Shown in pieces: positions 36,301-46,700 of a DNA stretch of 64,000 nucleotides (positions are counted from its first letter, which is position 1; the number at the start of each line of letters is the position of its first letter). The notes beneath the pieces were generated by a model that worked only from the letters and a program-made list of their open reading frames with translations, ran no database searches and was not told the DNA's origin. This DNA comes from Tilletiaria anomala UBC 951 (lineage: Eukaryota; Basidiomycota; Exobasidiomycetes; Georgefischeriales; Tilletiariaceae), in contig NW_013546994.1 in assembly GCF_000711695.1 (NCBI RefSeq), positions 62,001 through 126,000 on the forward strand, read 5' to 3'. A program made the position numbers and the translations under genes.

Positions 36301-37167
36301 GGTGAGGAAGAGTGGCTGCGCATGCGCGCAGAAGAGGAACGCAAAGAGGCAGAAGAGGCCCTCGCAAAGGAGGAGCGAGCTCAGGCAAAGCTGAAAGGGA
36401 TCCCGGCAAAAGAAGAGAAGGCGAAGAAAGAGACGTCAACCTCCTCCTCTACTTCACAACCACTAGCGCCACCTTCTCCATTACCACTGCAGCAAGAAAA
36501 TGTGCAGCCTTCCTCGCCTTCGTCTGCAGTGCAGATCCTTAACCAGTTCAGCTCTTCAAAGCCGCCCCCAAAGTTGGTTGCTGCGCCACCGAAACGCAAC
36601 AAGGCCCAGCCCAAGGTGCCACAACTGCTGCTGAAGGGTGGCGCACGCGCGCGCATCGAGCAAGCCCAGTCCGGCGACATGTCGCTCGCGCCATTATCGA
36701 ACATATTGCCGCACCTCACGATCGATCGAAGCGAAGACGATGACGAAGACGAAGATGATGAGGGTGAGGATAACATTGTCAAGGGCAAGGAGGTCCGCCA
36801 GCAGATACCGCCCGCATTGCCAAGTGCTGCACCTACCAGGCTCAACTTCGGCGGCCGCGAGCTCGTGCCACCGCTCTCTTCGCTGCCCAAGGCCGACTCC
36901 TACATAGCCTCACAGGCCGAAATGGTGCTGCCACCAGTGACGCCGGCACCGCCCGTCGCCACGGCGGGTCATGAGCATGTCTCGCAGATCCAGCCAGTGC
37001 TGCCTGCGATTCGGCGCATCAATTGCTTGGACAGCCCCAAGCCGAAGCTCAGCTCGAGCAACAGTTTTGGTGCGCAAGGGCAGAGCCTGGCTGAGCGACG
37101 GAACAAACACAAGCGGACTTTCTCGACAGACTGGCCCACATTACCTGTGGGGAGCTTGAAAGAGTAG
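33351..37167 (+). CDS. Dual-specificity MAPK phosphatase, Msg5/Rok1-like
   Basis: Three exons, 33351-34702, 34790-36034 and 36126-37167, give up to 1212 residues. The phosphatase domain starts near residue 495 (GPIEVLPGVFLGDEHNA, ITTILNVAKE) and contains the complete catalytic loop VHCQCGVSRSATLV with Cys at about 823, then MHDCYNLVKEASSSISPN and SLIYQLVEWE. An insertion of about 210 acidic, Ser-rich residues splits the domain between the LNVAKE strand and the RYIKFPW segment. Yeast Msg5 and Ustilago Rok1, which dephosphorylate pheromone and wall-stress MAP kinases, are the closest matches known to me. Long disordered tails on both sides hold Ser/Pro sites that could be MAPK docking or phosphorylation sites. 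The start is uncertain: 33351 is the first ATG, while the ATG at 33861 opens a more protein-like N-terminus. Confidence 0.85.
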
Positions 37168-37269
37168 CAAAGTCTTGCCATCAGCAGTGCATGGATTACA
37201 TTTTCTCCTTTCCGTTTATTATGTAAGAACAAATTCTGGAAACCCTTCGCCTGTGCTGCGAAGTTCCCG

Positions 37270-39497
37270 CTATGTAGAGTACCGGTGCCCGGACCAGTCA
37301 TCGCCCTTCTTTGCCTTGGCATCTGCGACCGAAGCGTACGTCCCTCCGGGCAAGCTATGCGTCCGAGCGAGGAGCAGGTGGAACTGCTTGACCAAGCCGT
37401 TGGAGTCGCCGTCGCGGATCGCATGCAGGCGCTCCTCGTGCGCCTTGTCGGCGAGCTCTTGTCGCTCCTCCCGCGCGATGCTCGAGGAGAGAATCTTCTC
37501 GTTGCGCGCGCCCTCGTCGCGCAGACGATTCTCGCGCGATACGCACCACCAGTAGACGCCGGTGGAGATGATGCCGATGCAGATGCTTCGAAAGAGAGCC
37601 AAGAGTGTCAGGATGACTGCTTCCAACGGGCATGGACACCGAGGAAGTGGAAACTGGAAGGCTCACTAGAGAAGCACGATGCCGTGACCAAGGCGATAGT
37701 GTGGGGCATCCTTCGCCTTGTAGATGGCTCCCGAGGTCACTGCGCCATTTAGATTTCCCTGAGTACGGCAGAGACGAGAAAAGCCTTAGTTCACAGCAAC
37801 TGAAAATGGGAGCACACCTTTGAGATAACGCACGAAGGAGATGATGTATCCCATGACAACGGATTTTTTGAACGTGCCCTCGATGGAAGCGCTGGTCAGC
37901 GCGATGGTATTGGGGATGGTGCAGTAGATGCCTGTCGCAGCAATGTAGATGGCAAAATAACTGAGCGCGTTGTTGTTTGACGCCAGCAGAATGATGTAGC
38001 CCACCGCGCCGATGCACATCATGATGATGTTGATCAGCGCGCGATGGCCGTAGCGCGCAGTGAAGAAGCCGACGGCGAGGACTTGCAGGCAGGCGAGCAC
38101 GTAAATGGGTACGCTGAGCAGGTTCGCTTTCGTACCGCTCGACCCGACGAACGTGGCTTTGACGATCGTCGGTGTGAAGAGACTGAAGGCGTACAATGGG
38201 CCGTCGCAACCAGCGTAGACTGGCACGTGCGAGGTGTGCGTGTAAGTGAATTACCGGGGTCGTCTTCGCACATCACAATTTTGCAGAACTCACCCAGGCC
38301 GCCAACCCACATCTTCCAGTCCAGAAAGCCCTTGGCGACGTTGACCCACGAGAAGTGCTCGCCTTTAGCGCTGTACTGCTGGTCGTTCTGCAGTCTGCCG
38401 ATGAGGTAAGCGCGCTCGTCTTCTTTCAAGAACTTGGAGTCTGCCGGGAAGTCGGGGACAAGGATGAACGATGCGACGCCGGCGACAAAGGTGATGAGAC
38501 CGATGATGATGAAGATCCAGCGCCAGCCCTCGTATCCACCGACGCCGTCCATTTTGACGATCGCGACGCTGAGCAGACCGCCGAACGCACCTGCGACAGA
38601 TGCAGCGCTGACGAGGAGAAGAGTGTTGCAATGCGTCAGCTTTACTCCTCGATGTGCAAACATGTTAACAGCGCCCGGCAGCCCTGTTTCGCGCTCACCT
38701 GAAGAAGATGGCGGCACGGATGCCGAATTGACTACGGGTGTACCAGCCCGAAAGGAGGAAGTTGACGCCAGGGAAGAGGCCGGCCTCGGCGATAGCGAGG
38801 CTGACACGCGCTGCGACAAGACCGCCGTAGTTCTTGACGACACCCTGCGACAACATGCAGATGCCGACGGCAATCGTGATGCTCGGGAACCAGATGGAGG
38901 GCTTGAGGCGCTTTAGAAGGACGTTGGAGGGGATCTGGCGGACGGAGCGAGCGGACAAATTTTCAGCATTTGCAACCGCACAGGGGTGGTGTGCGATCAA
39001 GACCCACCTCGAAGAGCGCGTATGGAATGAAGAATACAGTAAGACAGATGTTGTATTGTGTCGGGGTGAGACCAATGGATTTCTCCAGGCCATACAGTTT
39101 AGCATTGCCGATCGCAGATCTGTCCAAAGCAAAGACACATGGAATGAAGCAAAAAAGTGGTGAGTGAAGAAGCAAGAGCCATGCTGTCAAACCATAAGCA
39201 CCTATCCAAAAAGCTGAGCAGATACAAGAAAGACAGCCATGGGATGAGCGCCATGTCGACTTTCCATTGAACCTTGCGCTCCTGCTCTGGCGTCAGCGGG
39301 CTAACCCACGGCGCCTCGCCGTCATCGTCGGAGCCTTTCCTCCTTTCGGCGACGGGGAAGTCGTTGCTAGTGCGCACGGCGTTGAGCGTCATTGTCAGGT
39401 CCTGCTTGCCATCGTCCGTCGCCTCGTGTGATGTGGACGCGTACTCGGGGTGCACGCCACCCGAGTGGACTGGCACGCCAGTTACGCCGCTAAGCAT
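37270..39497 (-). CDS. MFS transporter, anion:cation symporter family (Dal5/Tna1-like)
   Basis: Seven exons: 39497-39202, 39119-39008, 38934-38699, 38607-38294, 38219-37816, 37758-37667 and 37585-37270, giving 589 residues. The first helix ends LLSFLDRSAIGNAKLYGL and is followed by LTPTQYNICLTVFFIPYALFEIPSNVLLKRL, both typical of the ACS family that includes allantoate (Dal5) and nicotinate (Tna1) permeases. Twelve hydrophobic segments can be counted across the exons, and the end shows the usual SRENRLRDEGARNE motif. Substrate cannot be told from sequence. Two donors are weak (GTGCTC at 37815 and GTGCTT at 39201) but the frame and homology leave no alternative. The last intron acceptor at 37586 is chosen because it fuses VLLY to ICIGIISTGVYWW without gaps. 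It ends 102 bp from the phosphatase gene. Confidence 0.88.
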
Positions 39498-39681
39498 TTT
39501 GTGCGTTTGATCAGGGGAACCTTTTGTCACGCTGGAACTGGCAGGGTGGACGCCGCACAGACAGACAATAGGCAGTGTGAGGCGATGGATATGCTTGCGC
39601 GAAATAGGTCGGTGTGTGGAAGGGCACGATGTTCTGACTGCAACAGAGATCCTCCAGGGGCGGGTTTGTTGTCGGACAGCG

Positions 39682-39730
39682 GGAATGACGCACGTGCAGG
39701 AATGACGCACGTGCAGGAATGACGCACGTG
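39682..39730. repeat. Triple tandem 17-bp repeat carrying CACGTG E-boxes
   Basis: The unit GGAATGACGCACGTGCA occurs at 39682-39698, again at 39699-39715, and a third time as 15 of 17 bases at 39716-39730. Each copy contains the palindromic bHLH site CACGTG next to a TGACG half-site. It begins 185 bp upstream of the start of the MFS transporter gene, so a role as operator of that gene is likely. CACGTG is the core bound by Pho4/NUC-1, Cbf1 and SREBP-type factors. Confidence 0.85.
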
Positions 39731-40487
39731 AAAGTGCAATTGCAGGGGGATGGACTCTCTGCAAAGGAAAGGAGAGGCGTGGGTGGGGTGGGGGTATGTC
39801 CTAGACGCTGTATATAGGAGGTATTATATCAGGGGAGAACCGGATGGTGGAAGGAGCCGACAAGAGGTGTGGATAGCCCTGGCATACGGGCAAGCAAGCG
39901 GTTGACTCGCTCATATCAATTTGACATCGGCCATCCCCATCATCTTCACCACAATCTTCATGATCTTCTTTTTCCCCGCATTAGTATTGCCAAAAATTAA
40001 TGAAGCATCTCTCGTGGAAGAGACGGAGATTGCGAGCGGTCGGGCACTGGACGAGTCTGTCTTTTGGTTGCTCCCCTAAAGCCAAGACCAGCAGCTGGAA
40101 GTGGCGAGCACTGATCGGAGCTGAACAAGATCGCCCATTCAGAGGCACTAGCCGGCAGGGCAGCAAGCCCCTTTCCCCGGCAATCCTGTTCAGCAACGCG
40201 CCCAACTTGCCAGTACTGCTTGCCCAATCGCAGTATCTTTTCGCGGCAACGTTATTATCCTCAACAGTAGAGTTGGCTCGGAAACCTCGCAAACGCAGGG
40301 CTTCGGAACCAAAAAAAGGTCTGGAACCCCCCGTAAAGTCTGTCAGGGAAGCGGCTATTGGAGATCGAGCCCCAGTAACCCCTGGAAAGCCTTTATGTAA
40401 CTATCTCATTTTTTGCTAGCAAAGATGAGGATTTTGTTGGATCTGCCTCCAAATTTGTCTCCCAAGCACGGATCTGGGGGTTTCAAG

Positions 40488-40539
40488 GGCCTGAAAAGAG
40501 CGGTGACCCTCCGCTCGAGACCAGGAGGCTTTTCAGGCC
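40488..40539. repeat. Nested inverted repeat (potential hairpin)
   Basis: Outer arms GGCCTGAAAAG (40488-40498) and CTTTTCAGGCC (40529-40539) are perfect 11-bp complements. Inside, AGCGG (40499-40503) pairs with CCGCT (40511-40515). The structure lies in the divergent region and its function is unknown. Confidence 0.6.
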
Positions 40540-42114
40540 TTTCCGAAGCTCCTTAGCCACCGGGGAAAAGGGCTCAGAAGTTACCGAATTCAGGGGTTTC
40601 CATCAGAGGCCCGCACGGTTTCTGTGTAATCTCTACTCAAAAGCGACAAGGGCCCTTGCCCAATTGCAAGTTTCTACCTCCATCATGCCTTCCAACCTGC
40701 ATCGTCCAGGCTCTAGATCTCTTTCTCCTCACGAGGCGCAACAGCTCTCACAGCCTCGCACTTCCCCCACCCTTTGTGCCTTCGGACCGAACAACCTTGC
40801 CCCGATTTGCATGGCGAAAAGTTCTTCGAAAAGGATGTATATTCTGGTGATATCATCCTGATTTCTGCCTTTCGTACAGTCTTCTGCTCGCTGCATTGCA
40901 ACCGTTCTGAGCCCCGGAGTGTCCGCAAGCCCATCACTCTCCTCGACTTCAGCACAGTTGGCGTAAGCAGTTGCTTTCTTTCTGGCCTCGTCTCAACGCT
41001 CAACTCTAAGCCGGTTTCACGGTACTACCCAGAGTGACGCTAAGTACAGATTGCGCTTCGTCAACCACATGGTGGATGCCCCTTCCCGTGTTGCTTGACG
41101 TCTGGAGGCCGGTGTCCACAAAATACAACAAGGTCATTGCACGCAACCCGAACGCGACCCACTTGATAGTCCAGCCAACTCTTGTGCATGGCGGTACGTA
41201 GACGGTCTAGCGTAGTCTCCTATGCCTCTGTACGCACCAAGGAATACGACAGCTAGATGATGCCCAGCCATGGGCCGAATACTCTGTATAATCATCGCAC
41301 TCATCGGCGTTAAAGCATACGAACCGCCATCTTGGCGATGTAAACTATCTGACGTCGGAATGAACGTCAATAGCAAATCTTGCAACCATTGCAACTTGAA
41401 CGTCTCGCCTCTAATATCCTTATTTCATTCGTTCATAGTCATTGGCTGAAGGAGCAGGTGCTTGATTGTGGCACGTTGTGTCGAGCAGTTTGGCGCTTGT
41501 CAAGATAATCGCCATTGGGGCCTATTTTCCTTAAAATAGCCGAAATAAGGCCAAGGGCTTTCTGGATCAAGCGCAGATAGATAGACCCTTCCCTTCGTAA
41601 AGAGGAAACTAAGCTCAAAAACACTATTTTGCAGGAACATCGGTTCTCGTGATAGAAACCTTATCTGCTTTTTGTGGTCTAGTCCGTTCCGAGTTTCTGA
41701 CGAAAGACCCTAATGGCGGCCCCCAAGATACCGATGTCCACGAATTGAAAAGCGCCAAAGAGCCCGCTGACCACCGAATATCCGTCTCATTCACTGCGTC
41801 GATGACAGTTCAACAAACCCAGTGTTCTAATCCTTGCGACCAGTAAGATCTAAAAGTCCTTTCGATTTCTGGGCGGGGGAATGAAGTGCAAGCGAAGCTT
41901 GCTTTGGGTGAATTTAAACCGTCCTCAAGTAGGATGTGGTTACACTCTCGAATGTATTCCTGTCCTATATAAGCTCTTGGCTGCGTGGAGGGAGTTGAAC
42001 GGTAAAGGCTTCTGGTCATAGCTTTTCTCAACGGGAGACTCGCCTTCAGCGGCCAACTTTGCCTTGCGGAAGATTGGAATCCTGTAGCTGTTACAAGTCA
42101 ATCCAGCTGTCATC

Positions 42115-43673
42115 ATGTCGCTCGCTGGTGTACTCACGATCGTCCGACACGGCGACCGTATGGGCTTTTACCAGGTAAAAGGTGCTGCTACATCGCCCAT
42201 ATGAATGCAAAGCTGACGGTCTTGCTGTGGGTATCATCGCTCGTATTACCCGGCTAAAAGTCACCCACTTCCTACACGGCCAAGCAGACGAACTTGACGG
42301 TTCTTGGCTATCTGCAGGAATACCGGAACGGCGTCGACCTCCGCGCTCGTTACTTGGACGGAAACAATAAGATCCAGGGCATCGACCCCGTTAAGGCGGA
42401 AGACGCTCAAGTCAAAGTCTTCGCCGATGCCGGTGGAGAGGGGACCGTGATCGTCGACAGCGTCAACGCCCTTCTGCAGGGCCTCTACCCCCCTTTCGAC
42501 GAATCGATCACTCTCGCGAACGGCTCCGTGGTTTCATGGGGTAGCAGGGCGCAGCTGATCCAGGTGGAGACTGTCGAGCCCGACGAAGAGGTGTGGTTGG
42601 AAGGATACACGGACTGCAATGCATGGCAAACCCGCCTGAACAACTGGTACGCTTCGCCGGCCTTTAAAGCCAAAGCCGCCGAAGCCCAGCCATTTTATAA
42701 CTCGATCAAAGGCATCCTCGGCGCGGACAGGCCTGCCATTCTGCAGAATGCCTGGAACATCTTCGACTTCTTGAACGTGGAGGTGGGCAAGAATAGGTTA
42801 CGGCGCTAAGTTCTAATACACTGAGTAGCTCACTTCGGCACTCTTGCCCACACGCAGTTCATCCACAATGCGACGTTGAGCTCGCAAATCGGACAGCAGA
42901 CGGTCGAGCTTGCTCGCTACTATGCCGATTACCACGAAGCTGGCAGCTTCTCGGATCCCGACCCGAAAAGCGTCGGCAACGTGGCAGGCACCGCGATGCT
43001 CGCCCCGGTTTTAGCGACGATCAACCAGCTGAGCAACGCATCTGATCCGCTTAAGTGGTCCACCATGGCTACTGCGTACAAGCCCTTCCTAGCATTCGGG
43101 TCCCTACTGGGCGTCCCGCAGTTGAATGCTTCCGTGGTCGACTATGCTTCCTCTCTTGTCTTTGAAATTTACAACAACGGTTCCATCCAAGCTCTCTTCC
43201 GGAATGGCACCGTCAACGCGATATACCAGCCGCTCACCTTGTTCGGCCAATCGAACACTATGGTCTCACTGGTCATGTTTGAGGAAGCACTGCAAAGGCA
43301 CTCCCTGAACGGCCTCGCAGCGTGGTGCGACAAGTGCAGCACGACGGATGCGCGCGGGTGCGACATCCTCGCTGCGCTGAACGGAACAGGCGGGGCCGGG
43401 TTCGCACCAGACACCTCGACGTACGGTCGGCATCGGGTCAGCCCCATCACGGCCGGTTTGATCGGCGCGTTCGTCACTCTCGGTACCATGGCAATCTTGT
43501 TCGCAGTACTCTTCACTGCGAGGCGCGCCCTCGGGCGAAAACGGCGCAGTGCCATCGTGGGACACAGCGGCCCGACGGCCGGTCTCGAGCTTCCCAGCCG
43601 GACGGACGGGGCATCCATCCATACCGCAACTTCGAGCGCGCAGCACCTCGTTGGCGACAATAATAATATTTGA
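42115..43673 (+). CDS. Histidine acid phosphatase with C-terminal membrane anchor
   Basis: Three exons, 42115-42174, 42261-42782 and 42858-43673, give 465 residues. The nucleophile motif RHGDR is at residues 11-15 (LAGVLTIVRHGDRMGFYQ), followed by SPTSYTAKQTNLTVLGYLQEY, the usual lead of the fungal family. Acid phosphatases of this clan release phosphate from phosphomonoesters via a phosphohistidine. Several NxS/T sites indicate a secretory route. One hydrophobic helix near the end (VSPITAGLIGAFVTLGTMAILFAVLF cut into two here) followed by RRALGRKRR makes it a type I membrane protein. Odd: no signal peptide precedes RHGDR with this start, so an upstream exon is probably missing from the model. 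The His-Asp proton-donor motif is also not evident; the corresponding region reads LFGQSNTMVSL, so activity may be altered. It converges with xanthine dehydrogenase (117 bp). Confidence 0.8.
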
Positions 43674-43790
43674 CACGGCCCACAAGCAAGCACGTGCGGG
43701 CAAATGTTCAGGACTATGATCTGCGTTCCAAGTCGTTGGATACAACACATGTAGACTACAGGGGGATATGGGTTGCAAGTTGTGGCTGCT

Positions 43791-46700
43791 TCAGGAAATA
43801 TTCACAAAGAATGCCTTGTCACTCTCGTTGCGACGCTCCGTCCCCTTCTCAGCGATCTTCATGATCTCGTCTGCACACGCAGTGCGGATGCGCTCCGGCG
43901 TCGCCGGCGCGATGAACTGGAAATCGTCGGGCTGTCCAGCGTCCTTGCGAGCACTGGCGATCGCATCGCGAAGGGCGAAGAAGACGGTGCAGCCCAAGAA
44001 GAGCGGCGGCTCGCCCACACCTTTGCTGCTTTGGATCGTGCGCAAGTTGTGCAGCTTACGGCTCTGACCTTTTAGGAAGCTGACGCGCATGTCCTGCGGC
44101 GTATTGAGAAAGGCGGGAATCTTGAGGTTGCCCGGCCCGTTGTTGAACGGCCGTCCGCTGGGCAGCCAAAGACTCTCTTCGGTGGTGACGAGGCCGTAAC
44201 CTTGGGTGAATGCACCTTCGATCTGGCCGACGTCGATACCCGGATTGATGGAACGGCCAATGTCCATGTGAATGTCTGCGCGGCGGATCACATGGTCGCC
44301 AGTGAGCAAGTCCACTTCGACTTCTGACACGGCGGCGCCCTGGGTAAAATAGAAGAACGGCTTGCCTTCTCCGGTCTGCCAATTGTAGCCAATATCGGGG
44401 GTCTTGTAATGTCCCACGGCAGAAAGCGGCACGCGTGCAAAGTACGCATCGTGACATGCCTTCTCCCAGGGAACGGCGGCCTTACCGTTTTCGAATTTGC
44501 GGAAGGGGGCGAGGCGCTCGTTGAGCTGTTCGCAAGCGTTCTTGATGGCCATGCCGTTAAGGTCCGAGCTAGCGCTTGCTGCCGTTGCACTGGTGTTCCC
44601 CAAATGCTGGGTGTTGGTCTCGACGATGTGCACCTTTTCGATCGGAACCTGCAGTTCAGTGGCTGCCACTTGCGCCATCTTGGTATGCAGTCCTTGTCCC
44701 ATCTCCGTGCCTCCGTGCGAGAGCAAAATGCTGCCGTCAGAGTGGTAGATGTGAATGAGCGCATACGCCTGATTCAGGAAGATAGCTGCGAAACAAAGGG
44801 CGTGTGAGAACGATGCCATTCCTTGAGTCGCTTGTACTCAGGCCTGCTCACCTGTGAAAGAGATGCCGAATTTCGTGCACATTAAGCTGAGCCCCCGCTT
44901 CTTCCAGCGATTCTGTTTGTTGAAAGCGTCCACCGCTGCCCTGCGCTTGTCGTACTCGCTCGTGATCTTGAGCTCGGACCACAGGGCTGGAACGTTCCAG
45001 TCGACGAGCTCCTGCCCATAATGCGTTCGCTCTCCCTCACGGTACATGTTCTTCTCTATCAGATCTTCCGTGCGCATACCGAGCGACGTTGCGGCCTTGG
45101 TCAAGTAGTCTTGGCTGATGAACATGCCCTGCGGTCCCCCGAACCCACGGAAAGCAGTGTTGGACATGGTGTTGGTCTTGCAGATGAAGCCCTGCACTTT
45201 CAGCTTTGGGATCAAACAGCAGTTATCGATGTGCGTCATGGCCCGCTCGAGGACGGCCTGTGACAGATCTTGCGACCATCCGCCGTTGCAGTACACGGTC
45301 GCTTCGAGTCGCTGCAGCCTTCCATCAGAGGTGAGGCCGACCCTCCACGTCGCTTTGAACGGATGCCGCTGGCCGCTCCACCACATGTCCTCGTCACGAT
45401 CGAGCATACAGCGAATCGCGCGGCCGGTCTTGCGCGCGGCGAGACACATGGTCGCGGCGATCGGGACGGTGCGTGACTCTTTTCCGCCAAAGCCCCCGCC
45501 GAGGCGCTTCGTGTGGCAGGTGACGCGGTTGGAGGGGACGCCGAGCAGCGAAGCACAGAACGCTTGCGTCTCGGACGGGTTCTGTGTCGACGCATAGACG
45601 TCCATCTCGCCGTCTTCACGGCCAGGAACGACGAGGCAGGCATTGGTCTCCAAGTAAAAGTGCTCCTGGCCACCGAGGCGCGTCTCGCCTTCGAGGGTGC
45701 GCTCGCAATCACCCCAATCGGCATTCTCAACGTCGCCTCTGCGCAGTACCGGACGTGGCTTAAAATAACTGCCGGCAGCGATGGCCTCGTCGATGGTTAG
45801 GATGTGCGGCAGCTCGTCATACTCTATCATAACGGCCCTCGCAGCGCGCTGGGCAGTGCGCTTGTCCTCAGCGACGACGACGGCGATGATCTGCGCGACG
45901 CTCTGCACCTCCTCGCCGGGGCCGACGAAGAAAGGCTCGTCCATGGTGGGTGGACACCAGATGTTTGACCCGTTCGGTGGGATGTCCTCCTTCGTCACGA
46001 CGGCGACGACGCCGGGGATCTGCATCGCGGGCGCCGTAATGATGCGGACGATGCGGGCGTGGGCTTTCTGCGAGACGACCAGCGCGCCGTACGCCTCGTT
46101 CGCGACGGGCGGGATGTCGTCGACATACACCGCTTCGCCCGTGACCTGCTTGAGCGCGGCCAGGTGCGGGAGCGCCTTGCCGACGGCCTTGGTCGCGGGC
46201 GCTGCAAGGTCGACGCCTTCGAGGTCCTGCGAGCCAGTCGTAACGACCCCTTCACGCTGCGGCTCGCTGCCCGGCAGCTCCTGCAGTGCCAGTGCGTCCT
46301 CGGCTGCCGCTGCAGCTGCAGAGCCAAAGCCCGGCAGCTCGAGCTCGGCGCAGACGTCGGACCAGAAGCGCGCAAGGAATCCGAGGGCGAGTGCCTTGCG
46401 GTAGGCGGGCATGCCTCCCGGCACAGCGTATGGTAGCGCAAAGTCTTTCTCGGCCATGACCGCCATGGCCTCCCTAAGGACCTTCTCGTCGCCCCATTTA
46501 CGGCCGAGGAGGAAGGCGCCAGCGTGCTTGGCGACGGCGGTCGTTGGCGCCATGCCGCCGTACGCGAGGCAGATGTCGAGCACGGTGCGCTGCGGCGCGG
46601 GTGAGAGCGCAACGTACAAGCCAGCGTTGACGATGGCGATGTCGTCGTCCTTGCGCTTGGCCTGCTTGAACGCGCGCACGAAGCGCTGCTCGCCCGGCTG

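Larger units (their letters stand above)
39498..42114. promoter_or_regulatory. Divergent intergenic region between the MFS transporter and the acid phosphatase
   Basis: About 2.6 kb. Contents that can be seen: a three-copy CACGTG repeat (39682-39730), a TATATA at 39811-39816, and a nested inverted repeat at 40488-40539. Open frames at 40000-40419 and 40774-41037 (+) read without any recognisable motif and have no splice partners, so I do not call genes. Confidence 0.5.

Noticed and set aside
40000-41037. Open frames of 139 and 87 codons in the 39.5-42.1 kb intergenic region
   Set aside because: No motif, no signal peptide, no plausible splice partner, and composition like the surrounding non-coding sequence.
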